DNA from: Lamellibrachia satsuma
Lineage: Eukaryota > Annelida > Polychaeta > Sabellida > Siboglinidae
NCBI GenBank assembly: GCA_033239005.1
Contig: BSQZ01000002.1
Location: forward strand, 3,315,001-3,379,000
DNA length: 64,000 bases
Reading direction: 5' to 3'
This document shows, piece after piece, positions 33,076 through 43,900 of the stretch; the stretch's first letter is position 1; each line of letters starts with the position of its first letter. A program made the position numbers and the translations under genes. A model generated the notes under the pieces. That model was given only the letters and a program-made list of their open reading frames with translations, ran no database searches and was not told the DNA's origin.

Positions 33076-33278
33076 TTCAGTTGTACTAACCGAGATCTAC
33101 TCGCCGCGGAATAAAAGCTACGAGTGGGACAAGTTGCCAGTGTGTCAGCCTGCGTTTACAATGACAATGACATTTTACCAAGTCGAATTGTAACTACATT
33201 ACAGGACTACGTATATAGACGGTGCTTGGCTTGGTGTCGTACTTGCTACACGAGGAGCGAATTAGACATTACATTGAT

Positions 33279-33482
33279 ATGAACACGATGTCGGCCAATT
33301 GTGTCGTCAAGTGTGTTCTGTTTGTCGCAACTCTACCTGTTACCGCGTCTCCAACTCTCAGACAAGTGCGATGCAAAGATATTCAAGGAAACGAAAGACG
33401 ATTTCTAATAATTACGCTTCGGATAGGGATTGAGACATCATACTTCTTCTCAGAAAATACCTCTAAGTACGCTCAGGAATAA
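33279..33482 (+). pseudogene. Chimera: MOLO1-like exon 1 signal peptide joined to exon 4 in another frame
   Basis: The frame starts MNTMSANCVVKCVLFVATLP, a signal peptide as in the third copy. At ~33,350 the sequence jumps directly to exon 4 DNA (ACTCTCAGACAAGTG, then AAAGATATTCAAGGAAACGA) with no intron. Exon 4 is read in the +1 frame, giving LRQVRCKDIQGNERRFLIIT and continuing past the old exon 4 donor (now CTCTAAGTACG) to TAA at 33,480-33,482. The result is a ~65-residue open frame with a hydrophobic leader and a novel, basic body. The deletion removed most of exon 1, exons 2-3 and the introns. Most simply a pseudogene, but it has an intact ATG, leader and upstream block, so a small secreted peptide is not excluded. 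Confidence 0.65.
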
Positions 33483-33514
33483 AATGTGGTTGGCCGCATG
33501 ATGCCATTAGATGT

Positions 33515-34638
33515 GTTGGCGTCAGGCTTGTTAACAGATGCATGTCAACGCATCTGAATGCAAGTGTTTCACTTGATTCAAATGCAAATGCAAATGCCAT
33601 TTTCCAGGAACGCATTCAAATGCAAATGAAAATATTTTGGGGTCGCATTCAAATGCAAATGCAAATGTCTTGGTTACACATTTGCAAATACATTTGAATT
33701 CATTTCAAATGCTTTGGCTTTATGTTAATGTTTTGTATTATTTGAAGAAAAACAACGTAATATATGCAAACACGTTATTAATTTATTTAATAGATACAGT
33801 AGTACATTACTGTAACCACTAAGTACCACTACATACCAGTCCCACTACATGAACATGTTTGTAGAGTCATACATTGAGTCACACAGTTCCAGGCCTGCAA
33901 AGGTGGTGGAAATCGGAATCGGAGGAAGGAATGGACAATTGATAGTTTACTGCGAACTGTGGCAGGGAATTAAAGGCTAACCATTCAGGTAGGCCATACT
34001 AGAAGGATAACCTAAGACAATAGACTGTCCACTGCTGAGGTCACTGGGATGATAACCTGGTGGATAATTACAGCTACCACTAATCACTCTCCCTGGCTCT
34101 AAATATTTAAGGCTGGCATTGCAAATTTGTTCTCCCCCACACCCCACCCCACCCTAACAGTGCCAATACAACACAAGTGAGTCATTTGTGTGCACTGTTT
34201 CATTGAACAGGTAATCTCTGAAGCCATCAATTTATAACCAGTTCGTTTGTTTATGTTGTAAGAATAACGGCTCAGCCACTGACCTACAGAGCACCTTTTC
34301 AAAGAGCACATTGTGAAAGTAGATTCACAGATAAGACAATGATTTCATAGGCTGCTGAGGATACTGCTCACTACAGAGTGCGTTTTCCAATGGCATGTTG
34401 TGAACTTGTAAAAGTGAATTTAAAAATAATAACTATTCAAAGAATTACGGATGCATTTGATTGTGCATTTGACAAATCAAATGTTGGTGGGTCGCATTCG
34501 AATGCAAATGTTTAAGGTACGCATTCAAATGCAAATGCCTTAACAATTTCAAGCAGGCATTTGAATGTGCATTCAAATGCGCAACATTCAAATGTGCATT
34601 CAAATGCATTTGCATTTGTTAACAAGCCTAGTTGGCGT
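33515..34638. mobile_element. hAT-like non-autonomous element with 8-bp target duplication
   Basis: GTTGGCGT at 33,515-33,522 and 34,631-34,638 flanks a 1,108-bp element with inverted ends CAGGCTTGTTAACAGATGCA (33,523 on) and, as reverse complement of the other end, TAGGCTTGTTAACAAATGCA. Subterminal DNA on both sides is packed with ATTCAAATGCAAATGC-type repeats (33,545-33,715 and 34,450-34,625). There is no transposase frame. The target sequence (ATGTGTTGGCG) matches ATGTATTGGCA after exon 4 of the second MOLO1-like gene (28,922), so it landed in family-derived sequence. Confidence 0.85.
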
Positions 34639-34719
34639 ACAATGCCATTTCGAGAGAGGGCACGCGCGCGCGAAGAACCAGCAGTTATTGTCGCAAATAA
34701 TAATTACTTTACGATATGT

Positions 34720-34990
34720 TAATAAGGTAATGGTAATTGAAATGGTAAAATGGCTTTCCTTTGTCTAAGCATCAAGAGAAAACGAATGCACCCGAAGGAC
34801 AAAGTGGAAGGCAGCAGAAAGAGAGACTCCGTATACCAGATCTTTTGTAAGCGCTGTATCAACACCTACATTAGCGAAACAGTGAGAACACATGGAACAA
34901 GACTCGAGGACACAAGAAGGAGGCAGAGACCATCACAATCAGACGGTTTACCCGTGAACAAAAGAAAGAGTCAGCATTTAAAAAAATGAC
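34720..34990 (+). mobile_element. Penelope-like element remnant (GIY-YIG-type endonuclease N-terminal part)
   Basis: The frame reads HPKDKVEGSRKRDSVYQIFC then KRCINTYISETVRTHGTRLE and DTRRRQR. The pattern HPKDKV ... VYqI.Ck.C...YI.ET.R..GTRL is that seen where the reverse transcriptase of Penelope-like elements passes into the GIY-YIG endonuclease. The frame stops at 34,989. No reverse transcriptase palm is visible upstream, so it is a truncated relic. Confidence 0.6.
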
Positions 34991-35014
34991 CCCGATTTTA
35001 AATGAAGACAATCG

Positions 35015-35200
35015 ACGGTCGTAACGTACGAGAGAAGCTCTAGGGTATCACGGTCGTGACGTTCGAGATAAGCTCTAGGGTCTCACGGTCGTGACGTACG
35101 AGAGAAGTTATATGGTCTCACGGTCGTGACGTACGAGACAAGCTCTAGGGTCTCACGGTGGTGGCGTACGAGAGAAGCTCTATGGTCTCACGATCGCTAT
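35015..35200. repeat. 35-bp tandem repeat, about 5 units
   Basis: CGGTCGTGACGTACGAGAGA followed by AGCTCTAGGGTCTCA repeats about five times, directly after the Penelope-like remnant. It may be part of that element's terminal region, since such elements often end in tandem pieces. Confidence 0.85.
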
Positions 35201-35204
35201 TTCC

Positions 35205-36055
35205 TGGCTGTGCGGACACATTAAGGACACGGCCGAAATTAGCATCGCACTTCAAATGCATTCACCATGTTTGAATGAGCGTTTGGCTGTTTGTCCACGC
35301 ACTCAGTCGATAAAGACGCTGGTTGTGTGGCGATACTTTACAATAAATTACCACATTCGCAACTGCGCCGATTCTTTTGAATATTTACTCTCCGGAATAT
35401 GTAATCGTCGGTGTGATTAGTTTAGTTGTGGGTTAACCAGTGATCCCAACCCTGACCTTTCTACGACTTTCCTGAAACACGGGTAGCTTATAGGTACATA
35501 GTCAGATGGTTTGTTATCGTAAAATCATGTTATATAGTGTAAACTATGTTTCTTCTAGCAACTTGACCGCTCAAGTGTGTTCTAATGAAAAGTGTGTTAA
35601 TGTAATTTGACCGATATTTGATTAATTTAAATGTTTCGACCCGAATATCGTGTTTACATTGAATGCTGAACAGCAAGGTCGATATTCGTAAGCACTATAA
35701 CGGACAACTTATATTTAAAAATTGTGGTTCATTCAAACACATTTGGGCGGTCAGGATGTTCAAATATAAACCTCTGTAGTTTATACCATAAAACATGATT
35801 TGACAATTACAACGATCAGACTATGTACCTTTAAATACCCGTTATTAAATACATTATTTTAATGACATCAGCAAGAAATACGAAGTATGTACTCTGGTGC
35901 ATTCTCAACATCGAACGTAGAAGCTATGTTGTCCAACTCGTCATTTACGCCGGCATCCGGACATTTTGTCAACGGACACTTCGGCAACGGACATTTTTTT
36001 CAACGGAAACTTCGCGAAGGGACATTTCGCCAACTGACGTTTCACACCTCACCAT
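35205..36055. other. No gene recognised
   Basis: Mixed sequence with short frames only. Near 35,965-36,040 a weak repetition of GGACATTTTGTCAACGGACA / CTTCGGCAACGGACATTTTT occurs before the microsatellite; a matching GGACATATTGCC occurs near 36,552. Confidence 0.4.
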
Positions 36056-36056
36056 A

Positions 36057-36097
36057 CGCACACACACACGCACGCACGCACGCACGCACGCACGCGC

Positions 36098-36174
<77 letters not shown>
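36057..36174. repeat. (ACGC)n/(CA)n microsatellite
   Basis: About 118 bp of CACACACG, CGCACGCA and CACACA repeats. Confidence 0.95.
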
Positions 36175-36178
<4 letters not shown>

Positions 36179-37300
36179 TTGTCAGCGATTACCCTATTGC
36201 GTGTAGCCACCGAAGGAAGTATTGTCCCAGAAACCAACCCAGTGCGCAGTTCACCACCGAAAATGTGATTTAAAAAAAACATCAAGCAGAGTTTTTTGGT
36301 GTTGACTTTATTATTTATGCTCATGATGAATAAAATAATATAAATACAATGCTAACATATTATCACATTTCAAAAGAAAAGACAAGCATGTGACATCTAT
36401 TTAATTAGTCGTACAGTTTATTATTGTGACCCAGTGGTGATGTTCTAGCAACGTCCCCCTGTGGATCCACGCGAACAAAAGTATGGAATTAAACTTTTTT
36501 ATCAGTTGCCATATCAACGCAACGCAAAGTTACGCCTTGGATGCCAACATCCGGACATATTGCCCGTGGAGGAATCGCGGTGGATCTAACAACGAATGTC
36601 TGCAAATATATCACGCTTAGATGTTTTGCATAGCAAAAACAAGAAATAATTGTCTATGATGACCACAATATTTCACAATTCCAACATCAGCGCTCGTACA
36701 AATAAATATATTACACTGCAAATCATCAAACTGTAGTTTATGTAATGAAAACAAATGCACACATTCTTCACACACATATCGCTACACGAGCCTACAATGT
36801 TTATGTCTGGTGGTGATTTAAGGCGCATTATCTGTGGTCTCTATCAGGGTTGACGTAACGAGAACTCATAGATATTACGAGGATGCTATGATTTACTTAT
36901 ATAGTTACGTATTTCATATAATGCATGACGTCATTTTATCGCCGATGTACATAACGAGGTTATTCAATTCACTTCTTCCTGAAATTCAACGGGCACAGTT
37001 AGGATCATGCTTGACACAATTATTTGAATTAAAACATCCTCTAAAATAAATGAATAATAATTATATTAATTAGACGAAATCTAGTACCGAGTACGAGTTC
37101 GAATCCTTTCGTTATGTTCATCTAGCCAATATATCAGCGAACCAGTCAGTCAAGCAATCATATTTTAAATATCGTGTTTATAATTATTAAAAGATATTAT
37201 GTTTTAATGGAATACATTTTACATAGTCTAGTAAGTTGAGAATTTGACTTTTTGTCGTCTTACTTTATTACTAAATTGTTATGATAACGTATACGGTTGT
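36175..37300. other. No gene recognised
   Basis: AT-rich, short open frames without family resemblance. Confidence 0.4.
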
Positions 37301-37315
37301 AGTCAGTTCATGTAG

Positions 37316-37322
37316 ATATAAA
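37316..37322 (+). promoter_or_regulatory. TATA box candidate
   Basis: TATAAAA lies 57 bp before the ATG at 37,379, leaving room for a start site about 30 bp downstream and a short 5'UTR. It supports the signal-peptide exon that follows. Confidence 0.5.
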
Positions 37323-37378
37323 ACCCTTCTGAACACCTCCCACTGCCTACCACGGGTAAGAGGGGTACTTACTCGAAG

Positions 37379-37514
37379 ATGCAGCCGACGACGGCGACGT
37401 TCATCTCACTCGTGTCCCTTGGTTGTCTCTTACAGTCAGGGATGACGCTGCAGCCCACCTCTTTGGCTTTCGACCACTGGCGACAACGACATACAAACAA
37501 GAACGACATTGAAG
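37379..37514 (+). CDS. Probable first exon of an unrecognised secreted protein
   Basis: ATG at 37,379 opens MQPTTATFISLVSLGCLLQS, a plausible signal peptide, then GMTLQPTSLAFDHWRQRHTN and KNDIEG, ending GAAG before GTATCC (donor at 37,515, phase 1). A TATA box stands at the expected distance. The FDHWRQRH piece faintly recalls the start of cathepsin-type I29 propeptides (W..W...H), but this is too short to claim. No continuing exon is identified: tandem CATAGCTACA motifs and a (TGCC)n tract follow, and the next coding-like sequence is on the other strand. Confidence 0.45.
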
Positions 37515-37605
37515 GTATCCATAGCTACATACATAGCTACACACATAGCTACACATATGGCTACACCAAAATTAGTCACACGAATATCAGCTACTAGCGG
37601 AGGTT

Positions 37606-37610
37606 TCATG

Positions 37611-37685
<75 letters not shown>

Positions 37686-37690
37686 ACTTG
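37606..37690. repeat. (TGCC)n microsatellite
   Basis: About twenty TGCC tetranucleotides, in the presumed intron after the signal-peptide exon. Confidence 0.95.
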
Positions 37691-37927
37691 CCGTGAGTGA
37701 GTGAGTGATGTCTATGAAATTTGAACGCACGCGACGTGATTGTGCAGTTACGTAGAATTCACACCAAGATATCACTTCGTATAAATACACTATATAACTG
37801 TCACACGTACGCACTCACGCACGCACATCTCTCTACCCAAAAAATAATCTTGTACGTATCTCAGGACAATTTAGGCTTCCTGTTATTTTCTATTTCTTTC
37901 GCAACAGAGTCCCGCGACAAAACACAC

Positions 37928-40900
37928 CGGCTTGAACTTCTTGATGGCCTCGCGTAGTGCACCCATGGTGCTGCCACGGTTGCGGGCGAAGCCGTACCGA
38001 CCGAAGATTTTCCTTCCCCACTTGGGCGCTATACGATGAGCGTTCGCGAATGACCATGTCTCATTGCCGATCATGGCGCAGTCCACATCGTAGCCGGACA
38101 AGTTCTCGAGGAAGTGGGTGCCATCCCACTTCTGCACAAGGAAACACCAGAGCGTCATTCACCACAGCTTTTACTTATGCACAAATTATCTACAATGTTA
38201 TTGCATAACTAATTCATATACATTATAATCGTTTGACTTCCACCCTGTTTATTATTAATAGTGTTAGGTTATGGCTGTATTTTAAAGTTATTTTTAACTG
38301 TATCGTATTTAAATATAATAATTTATTTTATAAGTTATTCTATGTGACATAACCTAGAGTGGAGTGTGAGTTTCAGAGTTAGTGTTTTCTATGACACAGC
38401 ATTATAGATGTCAAGTGAGGGCGATCTAAATCACTAACCGTTAAACAAAACAGTGCCTTATATTAGACCGAACACGCCAACACTTCTCAATAAGGCATCC
38501 ATCCGGGACCAAATTGAGGGATATTTTTCAGGTAATGTTTCTGAAATGATGTTAGTAATTGAACGAATTGTGCGCACGAGAAAGGTTAACTGCTTATTTC
38601 ACATGGCACAAATGTCTGGGTTATCATAGGCGACCGTAACTAGGTTCTGTGTAATTGTAATAATTCACCCTGCAGATGTCGTGAATTAATCCAACCTAAG
38701 GAATCGAGAGGGTCGAGAGCTGGTAGAATTGGTAATGAGAAATGGGCTGGCCGTAGCAGGAACATTCTTCAAGAAGCGAGAAAACCACAAGATATCGTAT
38801 AGAAGTGCCCAGCATTAAACAGAACTCGACCTGTTGGTAGTGAGGAGGCAGCAGATGTGGAGAGTGAAGGATTGCAAGATCACTACTGGTTAGCATGTGG
38901 CCACACAACACAAGCCCCTGGTTTTTGTTGTGCGTATGCAGAAGAGGAGAGAGGAGAAAGTAGAGGCGAAAGACCATCAAATGGTGGAAATGCAGTGGGG
39001 ACACAGCCGTTGCATACAAAGAGAGGTTGACATTAGCCTACGAGAAACTTGGAACAACAGTAGGAATAGTGGAAAAAGAATGGAAGGCTTTCAAATATGC
39101 TTTTGTTGACGTAGCAAAGGAGCTGTGTGGTAGAACGTGTGGAAAAGGGGATCATCATCAAGAAGGAAAAACAAACTTGGTGGACGAAAGAAATAGCAAA
39201 AGCAATCGGAAAAAAGCGAGAGATATGGAAGATGGTAGAAGGGGTCAAGGAGAATGGGGAACAATACAACATTACAGCAACATTACAACAACTGTACGGA
39301 CAGAAGAAGGAGGCGGCTAGGAGAGCCGTGGACAAAGCAAAGATGAAAATGGAAGAGTAACTATGCAGACAGTTAGACGAGGATTGCGGAAAAAAGTTGA
39401 TATATAAGATGGTACAGGAGAGGGATGAGGACAGCAAGGGATGTAAGAACTGGACCAGTTATCAAATTAAAAAATAGGAAGCTAGTCATTGAGGGGAAAT
39501 GTGTAGTACAGGTCTGGAAGGAGTATTTCAAGGAACTACTGAGCCAAAGGGAAAACAACGAAATAGAACTACCAAGTGCACTATAAGGACAAGTGAAGCT
39601 GTAGGATGTTGTGGATTCAGAGGTAGAGAGATCAATGAAGAAAATGAAGTTGATGAAGTGTGAGTGGAAATGCTGGTGATGGCTGAACGTGTTGGGGTTA
39701 GGTGGACAAAGCGGTTGTTAAATACCTGCACGAGAGAGGGGAAGATCCCAGAGGAGTGGCGGACGGGGTTAATAGTCGTTGTATGGAAAAGAAATGTTCA
39801 CGACCCTGGAAAATACCGAGGTATCACATTGCTGAGTCACGTTCTGAAGATGTTAGAGATGATTCTGGATGGAAGAATAAGGTGGATAATGGAGTGCGAA
39901 ATGGGAGAAGAACAACAAGGTTTCAGAAGAGGGAGAGGTACGGAGGATGGGATGTTCACTCTAAGACAACTGATGGGAAAGAAACTGGAGCGACAGGAGA
40001 ATATGGCTCTTGGATTCATAGACCTTGCAAAGGCATACGACACAGTTCCGAGAGATATGGCCATGGCCACGTTGAGGTGGATGGGTGTCCCAGAGGCGGA
40101 AGTGAGGATGGTCGAAGGCACATATGAAGAGGCAAAAGGTAGTATGCGGAAAGAGAATATCAGAGGAATTCAGGGTGGACGTCGGCCTGAGACAGGGGAG
40201 TGCACTAAGCCCACTGTTATTCATTGCAGTAGTGGAGGTGGTCAGTAGGAAAGCGAGTACAAGGGATATTCTCCGCAAGTTGCTGCGCCGATGACCTGGC
40301 AATAGTAGCGGACAGTGAAGCAGACTTTCAAGAGCGGTTGGTAGATTGGAAAGAAATACATGGACTTAAGGTAAGTCTAGAGAAGACGGATGTGCTTTGG
40401 GTTGGGCAGCAGAAAACAGTTCTTGACGTAAGACTAGATGGGAAGAAACTGAACCAACGAGACAGTTTTGTATATCTGGGTGGAGCGGTTTGCGGGGACG
40501 GCGGCACGGAGACGGAAATTCGCAAGAGAATACAAACTGGGGCGAGTGCGTGGAGGAAAGTGGAAGGGATGATGGGAGATAGACACATGTCTCCAAAGCT
40601 AAAAGGAAAGTTTCTTAAATTACGCACCAACATTTCTATACGACTAGAGACCATGGCGATGACAGAAACACAACAAGAGAGACAGCAAGTTTGCGAGAAT
40701 AACTGGGTGAGAAGAATTGCAGGAGTGAAAAGAATTTTGCGAGAATAACTGGGTGAGAAGAATTGCAGGAGTGAAAAGAATCGACAAACGAAGAATGGAG
40801 GAGCTGAGGGAGGAAGTTGGTGAGAGAAAGAGTCTCACAAGGAAGCTGGTGAGGAGCCGGCTAAAGTGGGCTGGACAGGTGAAAAGAATGAAAGGGGAAC

Positions 40901-43900
40901 GGTTGAGGAAGAGAGCAGATGCGCTTGGAGTGGAGGGTAGAAGGGAAAGAGGAAGACCGATACTAAAATGGGACTGCGAGAAGAGATTTGTGGGAGTTGT
41001 AGGGGAGTGGAGAATGAGGGCGAGAGATAGAGGGGAGTGGAGACGGTAGTAAAACGGGACTAGTTATGAAGAAGAAGGTGAACAAATCTACGACCGGTAT
41101 CGGTGCCAGCCTCACCATGGGACTACAGAGAAAAGGAGCAGAGCAATAGTTTCTCCCGTTTCATTGCTTTATTTTATTTATCATTATATGTTCATAACAT
41201 TAACATAACATTTTAGAAAGTCCGTTTTAAGTCAACAATTATCGCCAAAGCTATATTATTAACGTGTTTCAAAACGCAGTTATACAAGATCCGTTTGACC
41301 AACCCTGAGTAATTTACGATGTAACACGTTGCACCTCCCAGAAGTGCCTCTAGGCTAGCCGCGACCGTCTATAAGTCGTCCATACTCACGGTGTTCGTCA
41401 GACGTTCGACCAGGTCAGACTTTTCCTTCGTGAAAGCGAAGGCTCTCTGGATCCCTTCGGACACACCCACATATAGACGTTAGTCGTGTCAGGGCTTTAG
41501 GAAATGTTTCTACAATATTTGTCACTGTAATTTTATCCACGAGATGTCTTACTAGAAAGATCACAGTATTCACTGCTGTTCCTGCTAGAAAGAACATGCT
41601 GTTCAACAGTGTTCTTACTAGAAAGAACATGCTGTTCGGTGTTCAGGAAATGACATACCGTTAATTTGGGTTAATGTATTACATGGTTTATCAATATACT
41701 GTTACACCGGGCGGCTTATGCAGTAACAGCTGTATGACTGGCGTATTATGGCGACATATCATGGTCAATAAACGTACATGATGGAATAATGCACATGCGT
41801 ACGATCTAACATGCACCAATTCATATTCATAAAAGAATACACGCGCTCACACGATGCATTTATTTTCATGATAATGCGGACGCACGCATGCGTGCAAGCT
41901 CACACGCACGCCATCACGCACGCACGTACAGTGATGTCTTAAGACCCACATTTATTTCACGTTGAATAACTGATGTGTCGTCTATGTACACATGCATATA
42001 TGTTTTTCCTATAACGTATCAGTTTCATCTCAAATGCCAAACAAACGTTTTTGTTCTTGTTCAAGTTTTGAAATTGCATGATTTCGACGTCGCTTAGGAA
42101 CATCAAATTATGAAATATTTCTTGTGAAAGCAATGTGTACCGGATATATTATTTGGTGGCTGAATACTTGTGGTCGGGCTTGCCGGCGTCTTTGTGGTCC
42201 AGGGTGTCTGCGTCTCTGTGGTCTTAACGTTCCCTCTGTTACAAGCCAAGCAAGACATTCGATGATCCTACAATGTTCTGAGACAACTTTTGTTCCAGCC
42301 GTTGTGTTATTTTATGCTAGTTTTGGAATCGGAATATTACAGCCAACCTAACGGTGAATGTTTGTATGAACATCGCGTCCGTTTATTCAGAACGTGGTTT
42401 TTTATGGAGCCCTTAATCATTTGCACGGGTGTGGTATTAAATGAGTATCCGTTAAATCGATATCAATTATTCCTACAAACATGTCTGCCCCATACAAACA
42501 TGAATCGGGCAACATTGTGTCGCTTGACAATGGGCAGATAAATCACGTGTGCCATTAGACGAGCAACGTGTCTAACCACTACGACCTAGATCTTGATTCG
42601 CGCCATTCCCAATTTCAACTTTGCTGAAAGGTCACGACGGGTACATCTGCTGGTGGTCGCTAACTGGGATCGGCTTCAAAATCGCCGCCGACTGACAGTA
42701 AATTTGGGACTAACCCCACATCCACTTATACAATCGTAGCAATAAATTGGCCTCGTTAATCGGTTACTCGAAGGTGTTTACACTACCGATTCTTGCAACG
42801 TGGTGCCGCGCGAAACTGTGTCCGCCAATCAGCCAATTATTTGTTCGTATAAACCGGCCTTAAAGGTGTCACCATGACGATACTTACGGGGGCGTGAAGA
42901 GACAGCTGACGGACACCTCGCCACTGCACGCAGGTCTCACTGCGCAGCCGAACAGGTCGGCCTTCTGAATCTACAGCACATATTTAACACAATTGAGCTA
43001 CATTGAACACATTATTTTCATATTTAACAATATTTGGCAAATGTTAAAAACGTGTCAAGAGTTAACAAGATTTAACAAGATTACCATCCAAAGCGAAATT
43101 TTTAATATAGCAAGCGGACAATGATACCATTGGCTTAATGAAAGTCCCACAAGTTTTCATCTACGCGAGCCCGCCATGACCAATACGTCCACCGCCGCCA
43201 CCACAACGTCTATTACAACTATAGAAGAAATCAACTCTACCTGGGCAACATAGGCGCTGTTCTTCATCCACTTTTTAAAGACCCGCCTCACATACTCGGT
43301 GACAGAGGGCGCATCGGCGTCGGAACCCCTCGTATAATCGACGATGGCAACAATAGCGCCCCCTTCCGGTGTATTTCGTTTGACCTTCACGAAGCCACGC
43401 TTGCCGACCGTCTTACATTTGGCAAACCTGCCGGCGAGGTTGATGAGGAAGTTGGACGGATCCCACCCCTGTCAACACACATATGTAAAACAGCATAATA
43501 TAATAATATTAATAAATAATAATAATAATAATATCCTGTTATAGCGTAGCGGCTCAATCATCAGGAACCTGAGCTCAGAGGCACAACAACCTAGAAAGAC
43601 TAAGTATTATGTCACGAACAGGGACGTGCAGAAGTCATCATCAGAGCGAGGGATTGCCGAGGGACTGCCGAAGATTTAGGATGGAAATGCAATTTCGAAT
43701 AACTTTATATTTACATATCTGCGGAAGGACGCTATAACTTCAGATGATATCATAATATAATGGAAAGGTGTTTTGTCTGAAAGAACGAATATTTGCAGGT
43801 GGTCACAGCAAACTGTGTAGTAAAACCGACATGAAATACTTCATAATATTATATGCATAACATTTACTCCAGTTTTAATACGATTTAACAGCATTGCCGC

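Noticed and set aside
37883..38158. Stand-alone 91-codon minus-strand gene
   Set aside because: The first codons lie before a good acceptor (TTTCCTTGTGCAG) and the end runs through a GTGTGT donor, so it is better read as the internal exon 37,928-38,131.
42888..42964. CAP/SCP domain end (GCAV..AC...VSVSC.FTPP)
   Set aside because: Resembles the last CAP motif only loosely; the upstream exons lack the diagnostic His/Glu motifs, so no family is assigned.
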